Assembly: GCA_947490345.1 (NCBI GenBank)
Contig: CANLGL010000021.1
Coordinates: forward strand, 1 to 64,000
From: Deltaproteobacteria bacterium
GTDB taxonomy: Bacteria; Myxococcota_A; UBA796; SXON01
Direction of reading: 5' to 3'
DNA: 64,000 nucleotides
Shown: positions 17,551 to 25,050 of the stretch, in pieces
How the letters are laid out: every line of letters begins with the position of its first letter
Numbering within the stretch: the first letter of the stretch is position 1
The notes under the pieces: model-generated
What the model was told of the DNA's origin: nothing
The model's database searches: none
Seen by the model: only the letters and a program-made list of their open reading frames with translations
Position numbers and translations under genes: made by a program

Positions 17551-19095
17551 GTGCCGAGACTCGAGCCGCTGCCTGAACCGCCCCGCCTGGTAGACCATCG
17601 CGCCCTCGGGGCCACCCTGGCCGTCGCCGGCGTGGCGATGCTTCTGGCGCTGTGGCCGGTGATTCGCAGCCACGGCTTCAGCGAGCACGACGCCGCGTTC
17701 TCCGCCGCCCAGATGGGCTGGTTGCAGCGAGTGATGCTCTCCGGCGGGCCACTCTGGGAGGCCCCGCTCGGATACCCGGGCGTCGAGGGCACCACGCTGG
17801 CCGATTGGGTGTTTTTGCAGGCGGCGCTGACGTTGCCGTGGCACGGCGCCGGCCCGGAGGTCGCCTGGGCAGCGGCCAGCCTCCTTGGGTTGGCCGTCAC
17901 CGCGCTCGGCGCCGCTTTCGCCGCGCGCCGCCTGCTGGGCGACGGACCGCAACTGCTCCCCGCGGTGCTGGTGCTGGCGGTCGGACCGACGGTCATCCCC
18001 CACCTCGCCCACGCGAACCTGCTTTACACGGGGATTGGGCTCTTCGCGGCGGGTCTCGCGGCCGGCACGCGGCGCCAAGCCTTCGCGGCCGGCGTACTCC
18101 TGGCGGTCGCTTTCCACGCCGGGATGTACACTGGCCTGCGCGCCGGGGCGCTCTTGGCGGCCGTGCTCGCCGCCCGACGGGACGCTCGAGCGGCGACAGC
18201 CGTCGCTGCAGGCTTTGTGCTGGTCCTCCCCACGCTGGTCCCGGTGTACCTCCGCTACGCCGCGGTGAGCGGGGAGCAACGCGTAGACGCGATGGAAAAC
18301 CTGAAGAACAGCGTCGACCTCAGCCGGGTCCTCTCCCCCGTGGCCGATAGCCCGCTGCACAAGGCGATCTTCGGCTCGGCCGGCCTGCCGTCCAGCGCGG
18401 CGCTCCCCGGCTACGCGGTGTCGATCGTGGGGCTGGGCGGCTTGTGGCTCCGCCGCCGGACGCCGGCATGGCGGCTCGTGGCGCTCGGCGGTGCCGGGTG
18501 CTTCGTTCTGGCGCTGGGCTCTCCCCTCCAACTCGACGGTCACCCCACCGGCGTGTCCGGCCCCTGGATTGTCGTGGACATGCTGGCCCAGCACCGACTG
18601 CGCGGTCCCGACCGTTGGCTGGTCTACAGCCACCTCGCCCTCGCCCTTGGCGCCGGGGCGGCCCTGGCGACGCTGGCACCTCGGGCGCGTTGGCCGGCCG
18701 CCCTGGCGCTCACGATCCTGTTCCTCCTTGAGTCCCCGCATCCCCGCCGAAGCGCGGCCGCGCGCTGGCCTGCCGAGGTCACAGACGCCGCCGCCGCCAT
18801 CCCCGGCAGCGGCCCGCTCTGGAACATTCCCGGTCACGACGCCTGCGCGGATGGCGAGTACGTCGCCGCTCTCACCCTGGAACGACCGTTGGCCGGCGGC
18901 AGTTATGCCCGGTTCGAGGAAGCGCTCGCCGCGGTCAACCGCCTCGCCCGCAGGTGGCCGGCCCGTCCGGCGCCGGCCTGGGCCCGCGACCACGCAGGCC
19001 TCGTCGTCGAGCATCCGCCGCTCCGTGGCGAAGACCCTCCGGCATTCGATTGCGTTCGGGCTGCCGGCCACCGGCTCTGCGTCCCTGAAACGTAG
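17551..19095 (+). CDS. Polytopic membrane protein, GT-C/YfhO-like
   Basis: A 514-residue protein with about ten to twelve hydrophobic helices, an acidic first loop (HGFSEHDAAFSAAQMGWLQRV), and RLRGPDRWLVYSHLALALGAG, like the R-x-P-x-R segment before a membrane helix in YfhO-type and other GT-C membrane proteins. A soluble C-terminal part of ~120 residues follows. GTG 17551 lies 23 bases after the aconitase-like stop and is chosen because the frame upstream belongs to that gene's shadow. A sugar-transfer role is inference. Its codons at 18700-18748 are duplicated at 20370-20418. Confidence 0.6.
   Translation: MPRLEPLPEPPRLVDHRALGATLAVAGVAMLLALWPVIRSHGFSEHDAAFSAAQMGWLQRVMLSGGPLWEAPLGYPGVEGTTLADWVFLQAALTLPWHGAGPEVAWAAASLLGLAVTALGAAFAARRLLGDGPQLLPAVLVLAVGPTVIPHLAHANLLYTGIGLFAAGLAAGTRRQAFAAGVLLAVAFHAGMYTGLRAGALLAAVLAARRDARAATAVAAGFVLVLPTLVPVYLRYAAVSGEQRVDAMENLKNSVDLSRVLSPVADSPLHKAIFGSAGLPSSAALPGYAVSIVGLGGLWLRRRTPAWRLVALGGAGCFVLALGSPLQLDGHPTGVSGPWIVVDMLAQHRLRGPDRWLVYSHLALALGAGAALATLAPRARWPAALALTILFLLESPHPRRSAAARWPAEVTDAAAAIPGSGPLWNIPGHDACADGEYVAALTLERPLAGGSYARFEEALAAVNRLARRWPARPAPAWARDHAGLVVEHPPLRGEDPPAFDCVRAAGHRLCVPET
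18700..18748 (+). repeat. 49-bp exact direct repeat, copy 1 (in a coding region)
   Basis: This stretch encodes part of a membrane helix and its exit (ALTILFLLESPHPR) of the gene at 17551-19095. The same 49 bases occur without a change at 20370-20418, in non-coding DNA. Confidence 0.9.
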
Positions 19096-19141
19096 TTCAA
19101 ACATGGCCGGAAGGGGCGCCGGCTGGGCAAGCGGCCACCCT

Positions 19142-19504
19142 CTACTCGGCCGGCGCGGCCACGGGCCGGAAGTGGACGCGGCCCGGCTTCCCAGCCACGA
19201 TTTGGGTCACCACCCAGGTCGCCCCGTCCACGGTGAAGTGGGTCCCCTCGGCCAGGGTCTTCGTCCCCGACGGGAGATCCGCCAGCGCGGTCAGTCCGGT
19301 GTGCTCGACCCCCGAGGTGTCGTGCCAGCTGCGCACGCCGACGCTGGAGAAGGGGACGCGTGTGGGGGAGAAGGTGAAGACAGCACCTTCGACAGCCGCT
19401 TCTTCGTCGGGGGCAAGCAGCACGCTGGGCTCCTGGGAGGGCGGGGTGGGGGCGGCGGGCGTGGCACAGGCCACCAGCGGAAGGAGCGCCAACCCGAGCC
19501 CCAT
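19142..19504 (-). CDS. Small lipoprotein, hypothetical
   Basis: A 120-residue protein with a lipoprotein signal (LALLPLVAC), a Pro/Ala/Thr linker and a beta-rich domain (VEGAVFTFSPTRVPFSSVGVRSW; LAEGTHFTVDGATWVVTQIV). Its ATG overlaps the calpain stop by one base (TGATG), so the two are cotranslated and may act together at the cell surface, for instance as anchor or inhibitor of the protease. That role is only inference from position. Confidence 0.65.
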   Translation of the reverse strand: MGLGLALLPLVACATPAAPTPPSQEPSVLLAPDEEAAVEGAVFTFSPTRVPFSSVGVRSWHDTSGVEHTGLTALADLPSGTKTLAEGTHFTVDGATWVVTQIVAGKPGRVHFRPVAAPAE

Positions 19505-20355
19505 CAGTCGTCCAGCAGATAGATGGCGTCGAGGTAGGTGCGCAGGTCGGCCGCGGCCATCACGACGTCGTCGGCCTGACCCGCCCAGGGGTTCTCGAGC
19601 GTGATGGTCCCCGCGCTGCCGCTCGCCGCCTTGACCGCGTAGGAGTGATCGTGGCTGAAGCCCGCGCCGAACTTCTTCTTCGCGGCGTCGTTATCCGAGG
19701 TGCTCATCTCTTTGGTCGAGGCCATCAGCGCCCGGCGGTCGACCAGCCAACCCTCGATCTGTTCGATGATGTAGCCCGGCTTCTTCCTGTCGTCCCACAA
19801 GCCGTGCAGCACGTCGTCCGAGTCGCTTCCGGTGAGCGCGCGCATGGCATCGTCCGCCATGCCCTGGTTCATCCCTGTGTAGCTGCCGCGGTGGATCGCC
19901 CATGCCTTTTCGAGGAGCATCGGCCAGAGCTCCTTCTTGTCGTCGCCCGCGGTAGCGCCCTGAAATTTGCCGTTTCGACTTGGGAAGTCGGCGGTCACGT
20001 TGACTGTCTTTGCACCGGCGTCGGACCACAAGCCATCTTCCACGTAAAGCGTCACGTCGTAGGTGCCGTCGGCCTTTTCTTGGATGAGGTCCTTGATCTT
20101 CTGCGGGTTAGCCCGGGCCACTGCCATCATCGCCGCCATGAAGTAACAGTCCTGGACGTTGCCCTGTGCCACATCGTTGGAGTTCACCCCGGTGTCGTCG
20201 TCAGCGTCGTCGTCCTCGCCCCTGATGAAGGCCTCTCCCCCCGCGACGGACGTGGTGTCGGTGTAGGTCGTATCGCCCGATGTCGCGGCCGTTGCGCCCG
20301 TCATGTGGTCGCTCTCCACCCCCATCAGCGCGAGCAGGGGCGGGGTGAGCGCCAC
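19504..20355 (-). CDS. Calpain-family (C2) cysteine protease
   Basis: A 283-residue protein with the calpain catalytic layout: Cys70 in GNVQDCYFMAAM, His237 in HDHSYAV and Asn255 in ENPWAG, plus LWPMLLEKAWA (143-152), which matches the conserved LxLLEKAYA segment. There is no C2L or EF-hand calcium domain, as in other compact bacterial calpains. An Asp-rich stretch (DDDADDDTG, 48-56) may bind calcium. No strong signal peptide is seen; GTG 20355 gives a short leader and an ATG ten codons in is an alternative start. The lipoprotein gene follows with a one-base overlap. Confidence 0.8.
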   Translation of the reverse strand: MALTPPLLALMGVESDHMTGATAATSGDTTYTDTTSVAGGEAFIRGEDDDADDDTGVNSNDVAQGNVQDCYFMAAMMAVARANPQKIKDLIQEKADGTYDVTLYVEDGLWSDAGAKTVNVTADFPSRNGKFQGATAGDDKKELWPMLLEKAWAIHRGSYTGMNQGMADDAMRALTGSDSDDVLHGLWDDRKKPGYIIEQIEGWLVDRRALMASTKEMSTSDNDAAKKKFGAGFSHDHSYAVKAASGSAGTITLENPWAGQADDVVMAAADLRTYLDAIYLLDD

Positions 20356-20369
20356 GCGCTCGCCGGTGA

Positions 20370-20418
20370 GCCCTGGCGCTCACGATCCTGTTCCTCCTTG
20401 AGTCCCCGCATCCCCGCG
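20370..20418 (+). repeat. 49-bp exact direct repeat, copy 2 (non-coding)
   Basis: Exact copy of 18700-18748. It sits 15 bases upstream of the calpain start in reverse sense and is followed by ~150 bases (20419-20567) with no recognisable gene. It looks like a scrap of the 17551 gene carried here by a rearrangement. Confidence 0.9.
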
Positions 20419-20567
20419 TGCATGGGCCTTCGGGTCAAGGCCCCGGCGACCGCCGTGGAGGCGGCAGCGCTGCTCGATTGCGCGAAGCCCTTCATCGCTT
20501 TCTCCGGGTGCAGCAATGTATCTGATCCGTTACCGATGCGGCGGGAAACCCTGCTGCGCCACGCAAG

Positions 20568-21215
20568 GTGGAGCTGACGTGCCCGGCGCCGGACCGACCG
20601 CTCGGGGCGACGCTGTGGCTGCCGCCCGCTGGCACCGGCCCATTCGCGGCGGGCGTGGCGCTCGTGGGTGGGCAGATGTGGAACCGGGACGGCGATCTCC
20701 CCGACTCTGCGTGGCACCACTACGCCGATGTCGCAGACGCGATCAGCCGCGGCGGCGGCGCGGCGCTCCTGTTCGACAAGGGAGGGACGGGCGCCACCGG
20801 CGGCCCACCCGCTGACGACGGACAGCGGGTGCGGGAGGCGGTGGCGGCGCTGGCGTGCGTTCGCCAACGACCTGAGGTGGACGGCGGTCGGGTAACTCTG
20901 ATCGGCCACAGCGATGGGAGCGTGGTCGCGACCGAAGTGGCGCTGGGCGACCCGACGCTCCACGGTCTGGTCCTGCTCTCCCGGGGGGCAGACCCGGAGC
21001 GGTTGGCGCAGCTGCCGGTCACGCTGCCGGTGCTGCTGGTTCGCTCCGAGCACGACTTCGGCGTGGAGGACGACCTGGAGCGCCTGCGCGTGCTCGCCGG
21101 CACTGCCGCTCTCGCCGAGCCAGCGGCTGTACGGCGCGGGAAGAATGCTGCGTCAGGACCCTTGACCGCGACGGGCTCTGCACGTATGATTCTTGCGCGA
21201 GGCACACGTGCATGA
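20568..21215 (+). CDS. Alpha/beta hydrolase, probably 3'-truncated
   Basis: A 215-residue serine hydrolase-like protein: nucleophile elbow GHSDGS (Ser115), an oxyanion-type GG and LLFDKGGTGATGG. After LLVRSEHDFG, where the acid should be, the sequence continues into low-complexity Ala/Arg residues and stops without the catalytic His seen in complete members. Its last ~18 codons contain the promoter of the following toxin-antitoxin pair, and its stop overlaps the antitoxin ATG. The most likely reading is that the module arrived here and cut off the end of this gene. Whether the product is active is doubtful. Confidence 0.65.
   Translation: MELTCPAPDRPLGATLWLPPAGTGPFAAGVALVGGQMWNRDGDLPDSAWHHYADVADAISRGGGAALLFDKGGTGATGGPPADDGQRVREAVAALACVRQRPEVDGGRVTLIGHSDGSVVATEVALGDPTLHGLVLLSRGADPERLAQLPVTLPVLLVRSEHDFGVEDDLERLRVLAGTAALAEPAAVRRGKNAASGPLTATGSARMILARGTRA
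21162..21190 (+). promoter_or_regulatory. Sigma-70-type promoter of the PIN toxin-antitoxin pair
   Basis: TTGACC (21162-21167), 17-base spacer, TATGAT (21185-21190). The start site would be near 21197, giving a ~15-base leader with GCGAGG before the ATG at 21212. GCACGT (21180-21185) and ACGTGC (21206-21211) form an inverted pair around the start and are candidate antitoxin operators. The promoter lies inside the 3' end of the upstream hydrolase ORF. Confidence 0.7.
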
Positions 21216-21442
21216 CCGCCAAGCTCACCCTGACGGTTCACCCCAACGTCATCGCGGCGGCGAAACGGTACGCGGCGGCCTCGGGAACGTCGGTATCCCG
21301 GCTGGTCGAGGACTACCTCGCCGCCATCGTGGCGGAGCCGACACCCGTGGTGGCTCCCCCGGTCCTCGCCCGACTCCGTGGGTCGATGCGGGGCGTCGAT
21401 GTTGAGGAGTACCGGCGACACGTCGTCGCGAAGTACGCATGA
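21212..21442 (+). CDS. VapB-like antitoxin (DUF6364-type)
   Basis: A 76-residue antitoxin with an N-terminal LTLTVHPNVIAAAKRYAAASGTSVSRLVEDYL, the ribbon-helix-helix pattern of DUF6364/VapB antitoxins, and a C-terminal arm (RGVDVEEYRRHVVAKYA) that would wrap the toxin. Its stop overlaps the toxin ATG by four bases. It should repress its own promoter together with the toxin. Confidence 0.85.
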   Translation: MTAKLTLTVHPNVIAAAKRYAAASGTSVSRLVEDYLAAIVAEPTPVVAPPVLARLRGSMRGVDVEEYRRHVVAKYA

Positions 21443-21873
21443 AGAAGCGGATACTCGTCGACCTCAACGTAGTTCTCGACGTCCTGCTGGATCGAGCGCC
21501 GCACGCCGACACGGCGGCGGCGATTTGGGCCGCCGTCGAGGGAGGCGAGGCGGAGGGATTGCTCGCCGCCCACTGTGTCACCACGCTGCACTACCTTGCG
21601 ACGCGATCCCGGGATCGAGCGTTCGGCGACCGCTGCACCTCCGACGTGCTCTCGGTGTTTGCCGTCGCCCCGGTCGATCGTGCGGTGCTCGCCGAGGCGG
21701 TCGCGTTGCGATGGGGAGACTTCGAGGACGCGGTGTGCGCCGCGAGCGCGAGGGCCTCCGGCTGCGACATCATCACGACTCGCGACCCCCGCGGCTTCAA
21801 GGGCTCCACATGCCCTGCGCTCAGCCCCGCCGAGACGCTCGCGTTCCTGCGCCTTCCGCCGAGCAGGGCCTGA
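21439..21873 (+). CDS. PIN-domain ribonuclease toxin (VapC-like)
   Basis: A 144-residue PIN-domain protein. Acidic metal-binding residues are visible at RILVDLNVVLDVLLDR (start), then DFEDAVCAASA and the final ITTRDPRGF, the usual VapC order D...E...D...D. It would cleave RNA (often initiator tRNA or rRNA in the family) when freed from the antitoxin. ATG overlaps the antitoxin stop. Confidence 0.9.
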   Translation: MKKRILVDLNVVLDVLLDRAPHADTAAAIWAAVEGGEAEGLLAAHCVTTLHYLATRSRDRAFGDRCTSDVLSVFAVAPVDRAVLAEAVALRWGDFEDAVCAASARASGCDIITTRDPRGFKGSTCPALSPAETLAFLRLPPSRA

Positions 21874-21962
21874 CCGCGCCCGTCGGCACTGCGGCCACCC
21901 GCCAGCCACGACGAGCGACGGGGAAGGGTGAGGCGCATCAGTGGAGTGTACCGCGCCGGGTC

Positions 21963-22610
21963 TCAGAAGCTTGCGATGTCGAAGGCGCTGGCGCTGGCGG
22001 TGCTGTCGGGGTCGGCGGAGTCGCCGCTCTCCTCGGCCTGGCCTGAGACCACGCCTGAGGCGCCGGCAGCGCCGATCTCGAGGTCGAGGGAGGCCCGGAC
22101 GCTGTCGAAGTCGGCGGGGTCGACCTCGGTGACGGTGTAGGTGCCGCTGAGGGCGTCCAGGTCCAGCTCCTGGTAGGCGCTGGCCGCGTCGACCGCCACC
22201 GAGCTCAGCTCGAGCGCCCAGGTCTCGGCGAAGGCACCGTCCGCGGTGGTGAAGACCGCCTGCACCGGGAGCATCAGGTCGTCGGCGCAGTCCATCGCGA
22301 TCTCGATGCCGCTGCCGTCGTCGAGGTACTCGTTGTCGCGCCAGGTGATCGACGTGGCGGAGGTGGTGATCGCGACGGTCAGGGCCGTGTCACCGCCTTT
22401 TGCCCAGGACAGCGTCGAGGCGTGCTCGGCGACCACCAGATCGGCAACTTGCTGGCCGGTGAAGCCCAGCGGGGTGCTTTCGGCGAAGGGGTAGTCTGCG
22501 GTAGCGACGGCGTCGCACATGGCGCCCGCGTTCTCCTCCCCGGACTGGCCGGAATCGCCATCGTCCACCATGCAACCGACCGCGACCATCGTGATGAGCA
22601 GAGAAAGCAT
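21963..22610 (-). CDS. Secreted lipoprotein, hypothetical
   Basis: A 215-residue lipoprotein; signal MLSLLITMVAVGC ends in a clear lipobox (VAVGC), followed by an Asp/Gly/Ser linker. The body is rich in Ala, Asp and Thr and poor in Lys, with a C-terminal GDSADPDSTASAS tail. ATG 22610 is chosen because the open frame upstream lacks protein-like composition. No family recognised. It is divergent from the TIGR02147 regulator with ~117 bases between, so that regulator may control it; this is inference. Confidence 0.7.
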   Translation of the reverse strand: MLSLLITMVAVGCMVDDGDSGQSGEENAGAMCDAVATADYPFAESTPLGFTGQQVADLVVAEHASTLSWAKGGDTALTVAITTSATSITWRDNEYLDDGSGIEIAMDCADDLMLPVQAVFTTADGAFAETWALELSSVAVDAASAYQELDLDALSGTYTVTEVDPADFDSVRASLDLEIGAAGASGVVSGQAEESGDSADPDSTASASAFDIASF

Positions 22611-22715
22611 TGTCGTCTCCTGGGTGCCTGACCCACCCTCAATGTGCGCGCAGAACTCGCCGGGCACAAGTGCAGCATCGCACGTTTCGTCCCCCGCGCT
22701 CGCGGTATCCTGTGC

Positions 22716-22721
22716 GATACT
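22716..22721 (+). promoter_or_regulatory. Putative -10 box (GATACT) of the TIGR02147-type gene
   Basis: GATACT lies six bases before the GTG at 22728, again with no Shine-Dalgarno sequence, matching the leaderless layout seen at the HNH and toxin-antitoxin genes. No clear -35. Confidence 0.35.
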
Positions 22722-22727
22722 GCTAGA

Positions 22728-23708
22728 GTGCATGACTACGACACCCTGTCCCGCGAGCTCGTCCGTGCTCTGCGGGGGCCGCGCTCCCAGGGGCAATTGA
22801 GCCGCCGCCTCGGCTGTCGAAGCAACGTGATCTACACCTGGGAGGCTGGCTTGCGGTGGCCGACGGCTGCGGTCACGATGGATCTTGCCGCGCGCACGCG
22901 GGTCGACACCGCTGCGGCCTGGGCTCGCTTCTTCCGCACCCCGCCCGCATGGCTGGAGGAGGCTGACGTCTCTCGACCGGCGACGCTGGCACGGCTGCTC
23001 GACGACCTGCGTGGCGCGGTGCCGGTCGTGGAGGTCGCGCGCCGCGCCGGGCGCTCGCGTTTTGCCGTGGCGCGCTGGTTGTCCGGGGACGCCGAGCCGC
23101 GGCTGCCGGACTTTTTGAGGCTGATCGAGGCGACCTCGCTGCGACTGTTGGACTGGCTGGCCTGCTTCGTCGAGATGGATGCGCTGCCCTCGGTCTCCAC
23201 CGCCTGGCGCCAGCTGGAGGCCGAGCGCCGCGCCGCGTACGAGGCTCCGTGGACGCAGGCCGTCCTTCGCGCGCTGGAGCTCGACGCGTACGCTCGCCTG
23301 GACGAGCACGCGGATGCCTGGGTCGCAGCGCAGCTGGGATGCAACCTCCAGACGGTCGCCTCGGCCATCGAAACGCTCTCGAACGCGGGCCAACTCGTCC
23401 GGAGCGGGCCGCGCTGGGTGCTCGTCCACTCCGGCACCACGGACACCCGACGCGACGCGGCGGCCGGACGGCGGCTCAAGGCGCACTGGGCGTCGGTGGG
23501 GGTCGAGCGGCTTGAGGCGGGCGCCGACGGGCTGTTCTCCTACAACGTCTTCAGCGTGTCCGCGGCCGACCACGCCCGCCTCCGCGAGCTGCACAGCGCC
23601 TACTTTCGGGAGCTGCGGGCCATCGTGGCGCACTCGGCGCCGGGAGAGGAGGTCGTGGTCGCCAACGTCCAGCTCTTCGGGCTCGCGGATCGCCCCCCAC
23701 TGCGATAG
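22728..23708 (+). CDS. TIGR02147/DUF4423-family transcriptional regulator
   Basis: A 326-residue protein with an N-terminal helix-turn-helix region (GQLSRRLGCRSNVIYTWEAGLRWPT), a second HTH-like part (VEVARRAGRSRFAVARWLSG) and the C-terminal DUF4423 region ending in HSAYFRELRAIVAHSAPGEEVVVANVQLFGLA, which matches the VxxxNxQLFPL signature of TIGR02147 proteins. These are abundant in Fibrobacteres, Bdellovibrionota and Myxococcota and are thought to regulate local genes. The GTG at 22728 is chosen because the upstream codons are low-complexity and a GATACT box lies just before it. Confidence 0.75.
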   Translation: MHDYDTLSRELVRALRGPRSQGQLSRRLGCRSNVIYTWEAGLRWPTAAVTMDLAARTRVDTAAAWARFFRTPPAWLEEADVSRPATLARLLDDLRGAVPVVEVARRAGRSRFAVARWLSGDAEPRLPDFLRLIEATSLRLLDWLACFVEMDALPSVSTAWRQLEAERRAAYEAPWTQAVLRALELDAYARLDEHADAWVAAQLGCNLQTVASAIETLSNAGQLVRSGPRWVLVHSGTTDTRRDAAAGRRLKAHWASVGVERLEAGADGLFSYNVFSVSAADHARLRELHSAYFRELRAIVAHSAPGEEVVVANVQLFGLADRPPLR

Positions 23709-23731
23709 AAGCCGCCCCTTCCGGAGGTCCC
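23704..23731 (+). promoter_or_regulatory. -10-like GATAG box and GGAGG leader before the aminotransferase
   Basis: The 28 bases before GTG 23732 start with GATAG and end with CTTCCGGAGGTCCC. The leader of the methyltransferase gene (39682-39709) has the same length and the same GATAG, CCTTCCGGAGG and CCC blocks (21 of 28 positions identical). The GGAGG is a strong ribosome-binding site and fixes the start codon. Confidence 0.5.
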
Positions 23732-25048
23732 GTGTCGCGCCGTCCCGTCCTGCGCACCGAACTGCCGGGTCCGCTTGCCTCGGCGCTGATCGCTCGTAGC
23801 AACGCCGCGGTCTCGCCCAGCTACACCCGCGAGCACCCGCTCGTGGCCGAGTCGGCGCTCGGCGTGTGGATCAAGGACCCCGATGGGAACGAGTTCCTGG
23901 ACATGTCCGCGGGCATTGCGGTGACCAGCACCGGACACTGCCATCCGCGGGTGGTCGCCGCGATCACCGAGCAGGCGGGAAAGCTCATCCACATGAGCGG
24001 CACCGACTTCTTCTACCCGGTGCAGGGTCGGCTGGCGGATCGTTTGGTGAAGATGCAGCCGGTCACTGGCGAAGCCTGCCGGGTGTACTTTGGAAACAGC
24101 GGGACGGAGGCGAACGAGGCCGCGCTGAAGTTGGCGCGCTTCGTCACTGGGCGAAAGCACTTCGTGGCGTTCCTGGATGCCTTTCACGGGCGCACGATGG
24201 GGGCATTGTCGCTCACCGCCAGCAAGGCCCGGCAACGGGAGGGCTTCGGTCCCTTCCTCCCGGTCACTCACACCGTGTACCCCGACCCTTACCGGCACGG
24301 CGCCGATGCCACTAAACAGGCGTTGGACCACATGAAGAACCTGTTCCGCACCATCTGCCCGCCCGACGAGGTCGCGGCGATCTTCGTGGAGCCGATCCAG
24401 GGAGAAGGCGGGTACATCGTGCCGCCGGATGATTTCTTGCCCGCGCTGCGGCAGCTCGCCGACGAACACGGCATCTTGTTGGCGTTCGACGAGGTCCAAT
24501 GCGGCATGGGGCGGACGGGGAAGATGTTCGCTTACGAACACTTCGGCGTCAAGCCCGACATCATCTCGCTCGCCAAGGGCATCGCCAGTGGGTTGCCGCT
24601 GTCCGCCACGCTGGCCAGCGAAACGACGATGCGCTGGAAGCCGGGCGCCCACGCCAGCACCTTCGGCGGGAACCCCATCGCCTGTGCGGCGGCCCACGCC
24701 ACCCTCGACCTGTTGGAAGAATCGCTGGTCGACAATGCGCGCGTCGTCGGCGCGGCGATGATGGGGATGCTCCGTGATGCAGTTGGCGCCCACCCAAATG
24801 TAGGGGACATCCGCGGCAAGGGCCTGATGATCGGGGTGGAGCTGGTCGAGGACCGCCAGAGCAAGAACCGCGCGTCCGAGCTACGCAACGCCGTGGTGAT
24901 GGACTGCTTCTACCGTTCGGGCATGGTGATCCTTGGCGCGGGTCAGAACACCGTGCGCTTCTGTCCGGCGCTCACGCTGACCGAAGCCGAGGCCCAAACC
25001 GCGGTTGACCTCTTTGCGACGTCCCTTCACGCTCTGACCCAGGTGTAG
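23732..25048 (+). CDS. Class III PLP aminotransferase (GABA/5-aminovalerate/lysine type)
   Basis: A 438-residue fold-type I PLP enzyme of the omega-aminotransferase group. Seen: NSGTEANEAALKLAR, DAFHGRTMGALSLTASK, EPIQGEGGYIVPP, FDEVQCGMGRTGKMFA and the PLP lysine Lys282 in SLAKGIASGLP. It transfers an omega-amino group to 2-oxoglutarate. The stop is two bases before the start of glutaryl-CoA dehydrogenase, so the natural substrate is probably 5-aminovalerate or lysine, giving glutarate semialdehyde on the way to glutaryl-CoA; acetylornithine or GABA are alternatives. GTG start with GGAGG upstream. Confidence 0.85.
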   Translation: MSRRPVLRTELPGPLASALIARSNAAVSPSYTREHPLVAESALGVWIKDPDGNEFLDMSAGIAVTSTGHCHPRVVAAITEQAGKLIHMSGTDFFYPVQGRLADRLVKMQPVTGEACRVYFGNSGTEANEAALKLARFVTGRKHFVAFLDAFHGRTMGALSLTASKARQREGFGPFLPVTHTVYPDPYRHGADATKQALDHMKNLFRTICPPDEVAAIFVEPIQGEGGYIVPPDDFLPALRQLADEHGILLAFDEVQCGMGRTGKMFAYEHFGVKPDIISLAKGIASGLPLSATLASETTMRWKPGAHASTFGGNPIACAAAHATLDLLEESLVDNARVVGAAMMGMLRDAVGAHPNVGDIRGKGLMIGVELVEDRQSKNRASELRNAVVMDCFYRSGMVILGAGQNTVRFCPALTLTEAEAQTAVDLFATSLHALTQV

Positions 25049-25050
25049 CC

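Noticed and set aside
19645-20577. A 310-codon + strand frame opposite the calpain gene
   Set aside because: The calpain triad is clear on the other strand. Only the tail (20419-20567) is unexplained and matches nothing known to me.
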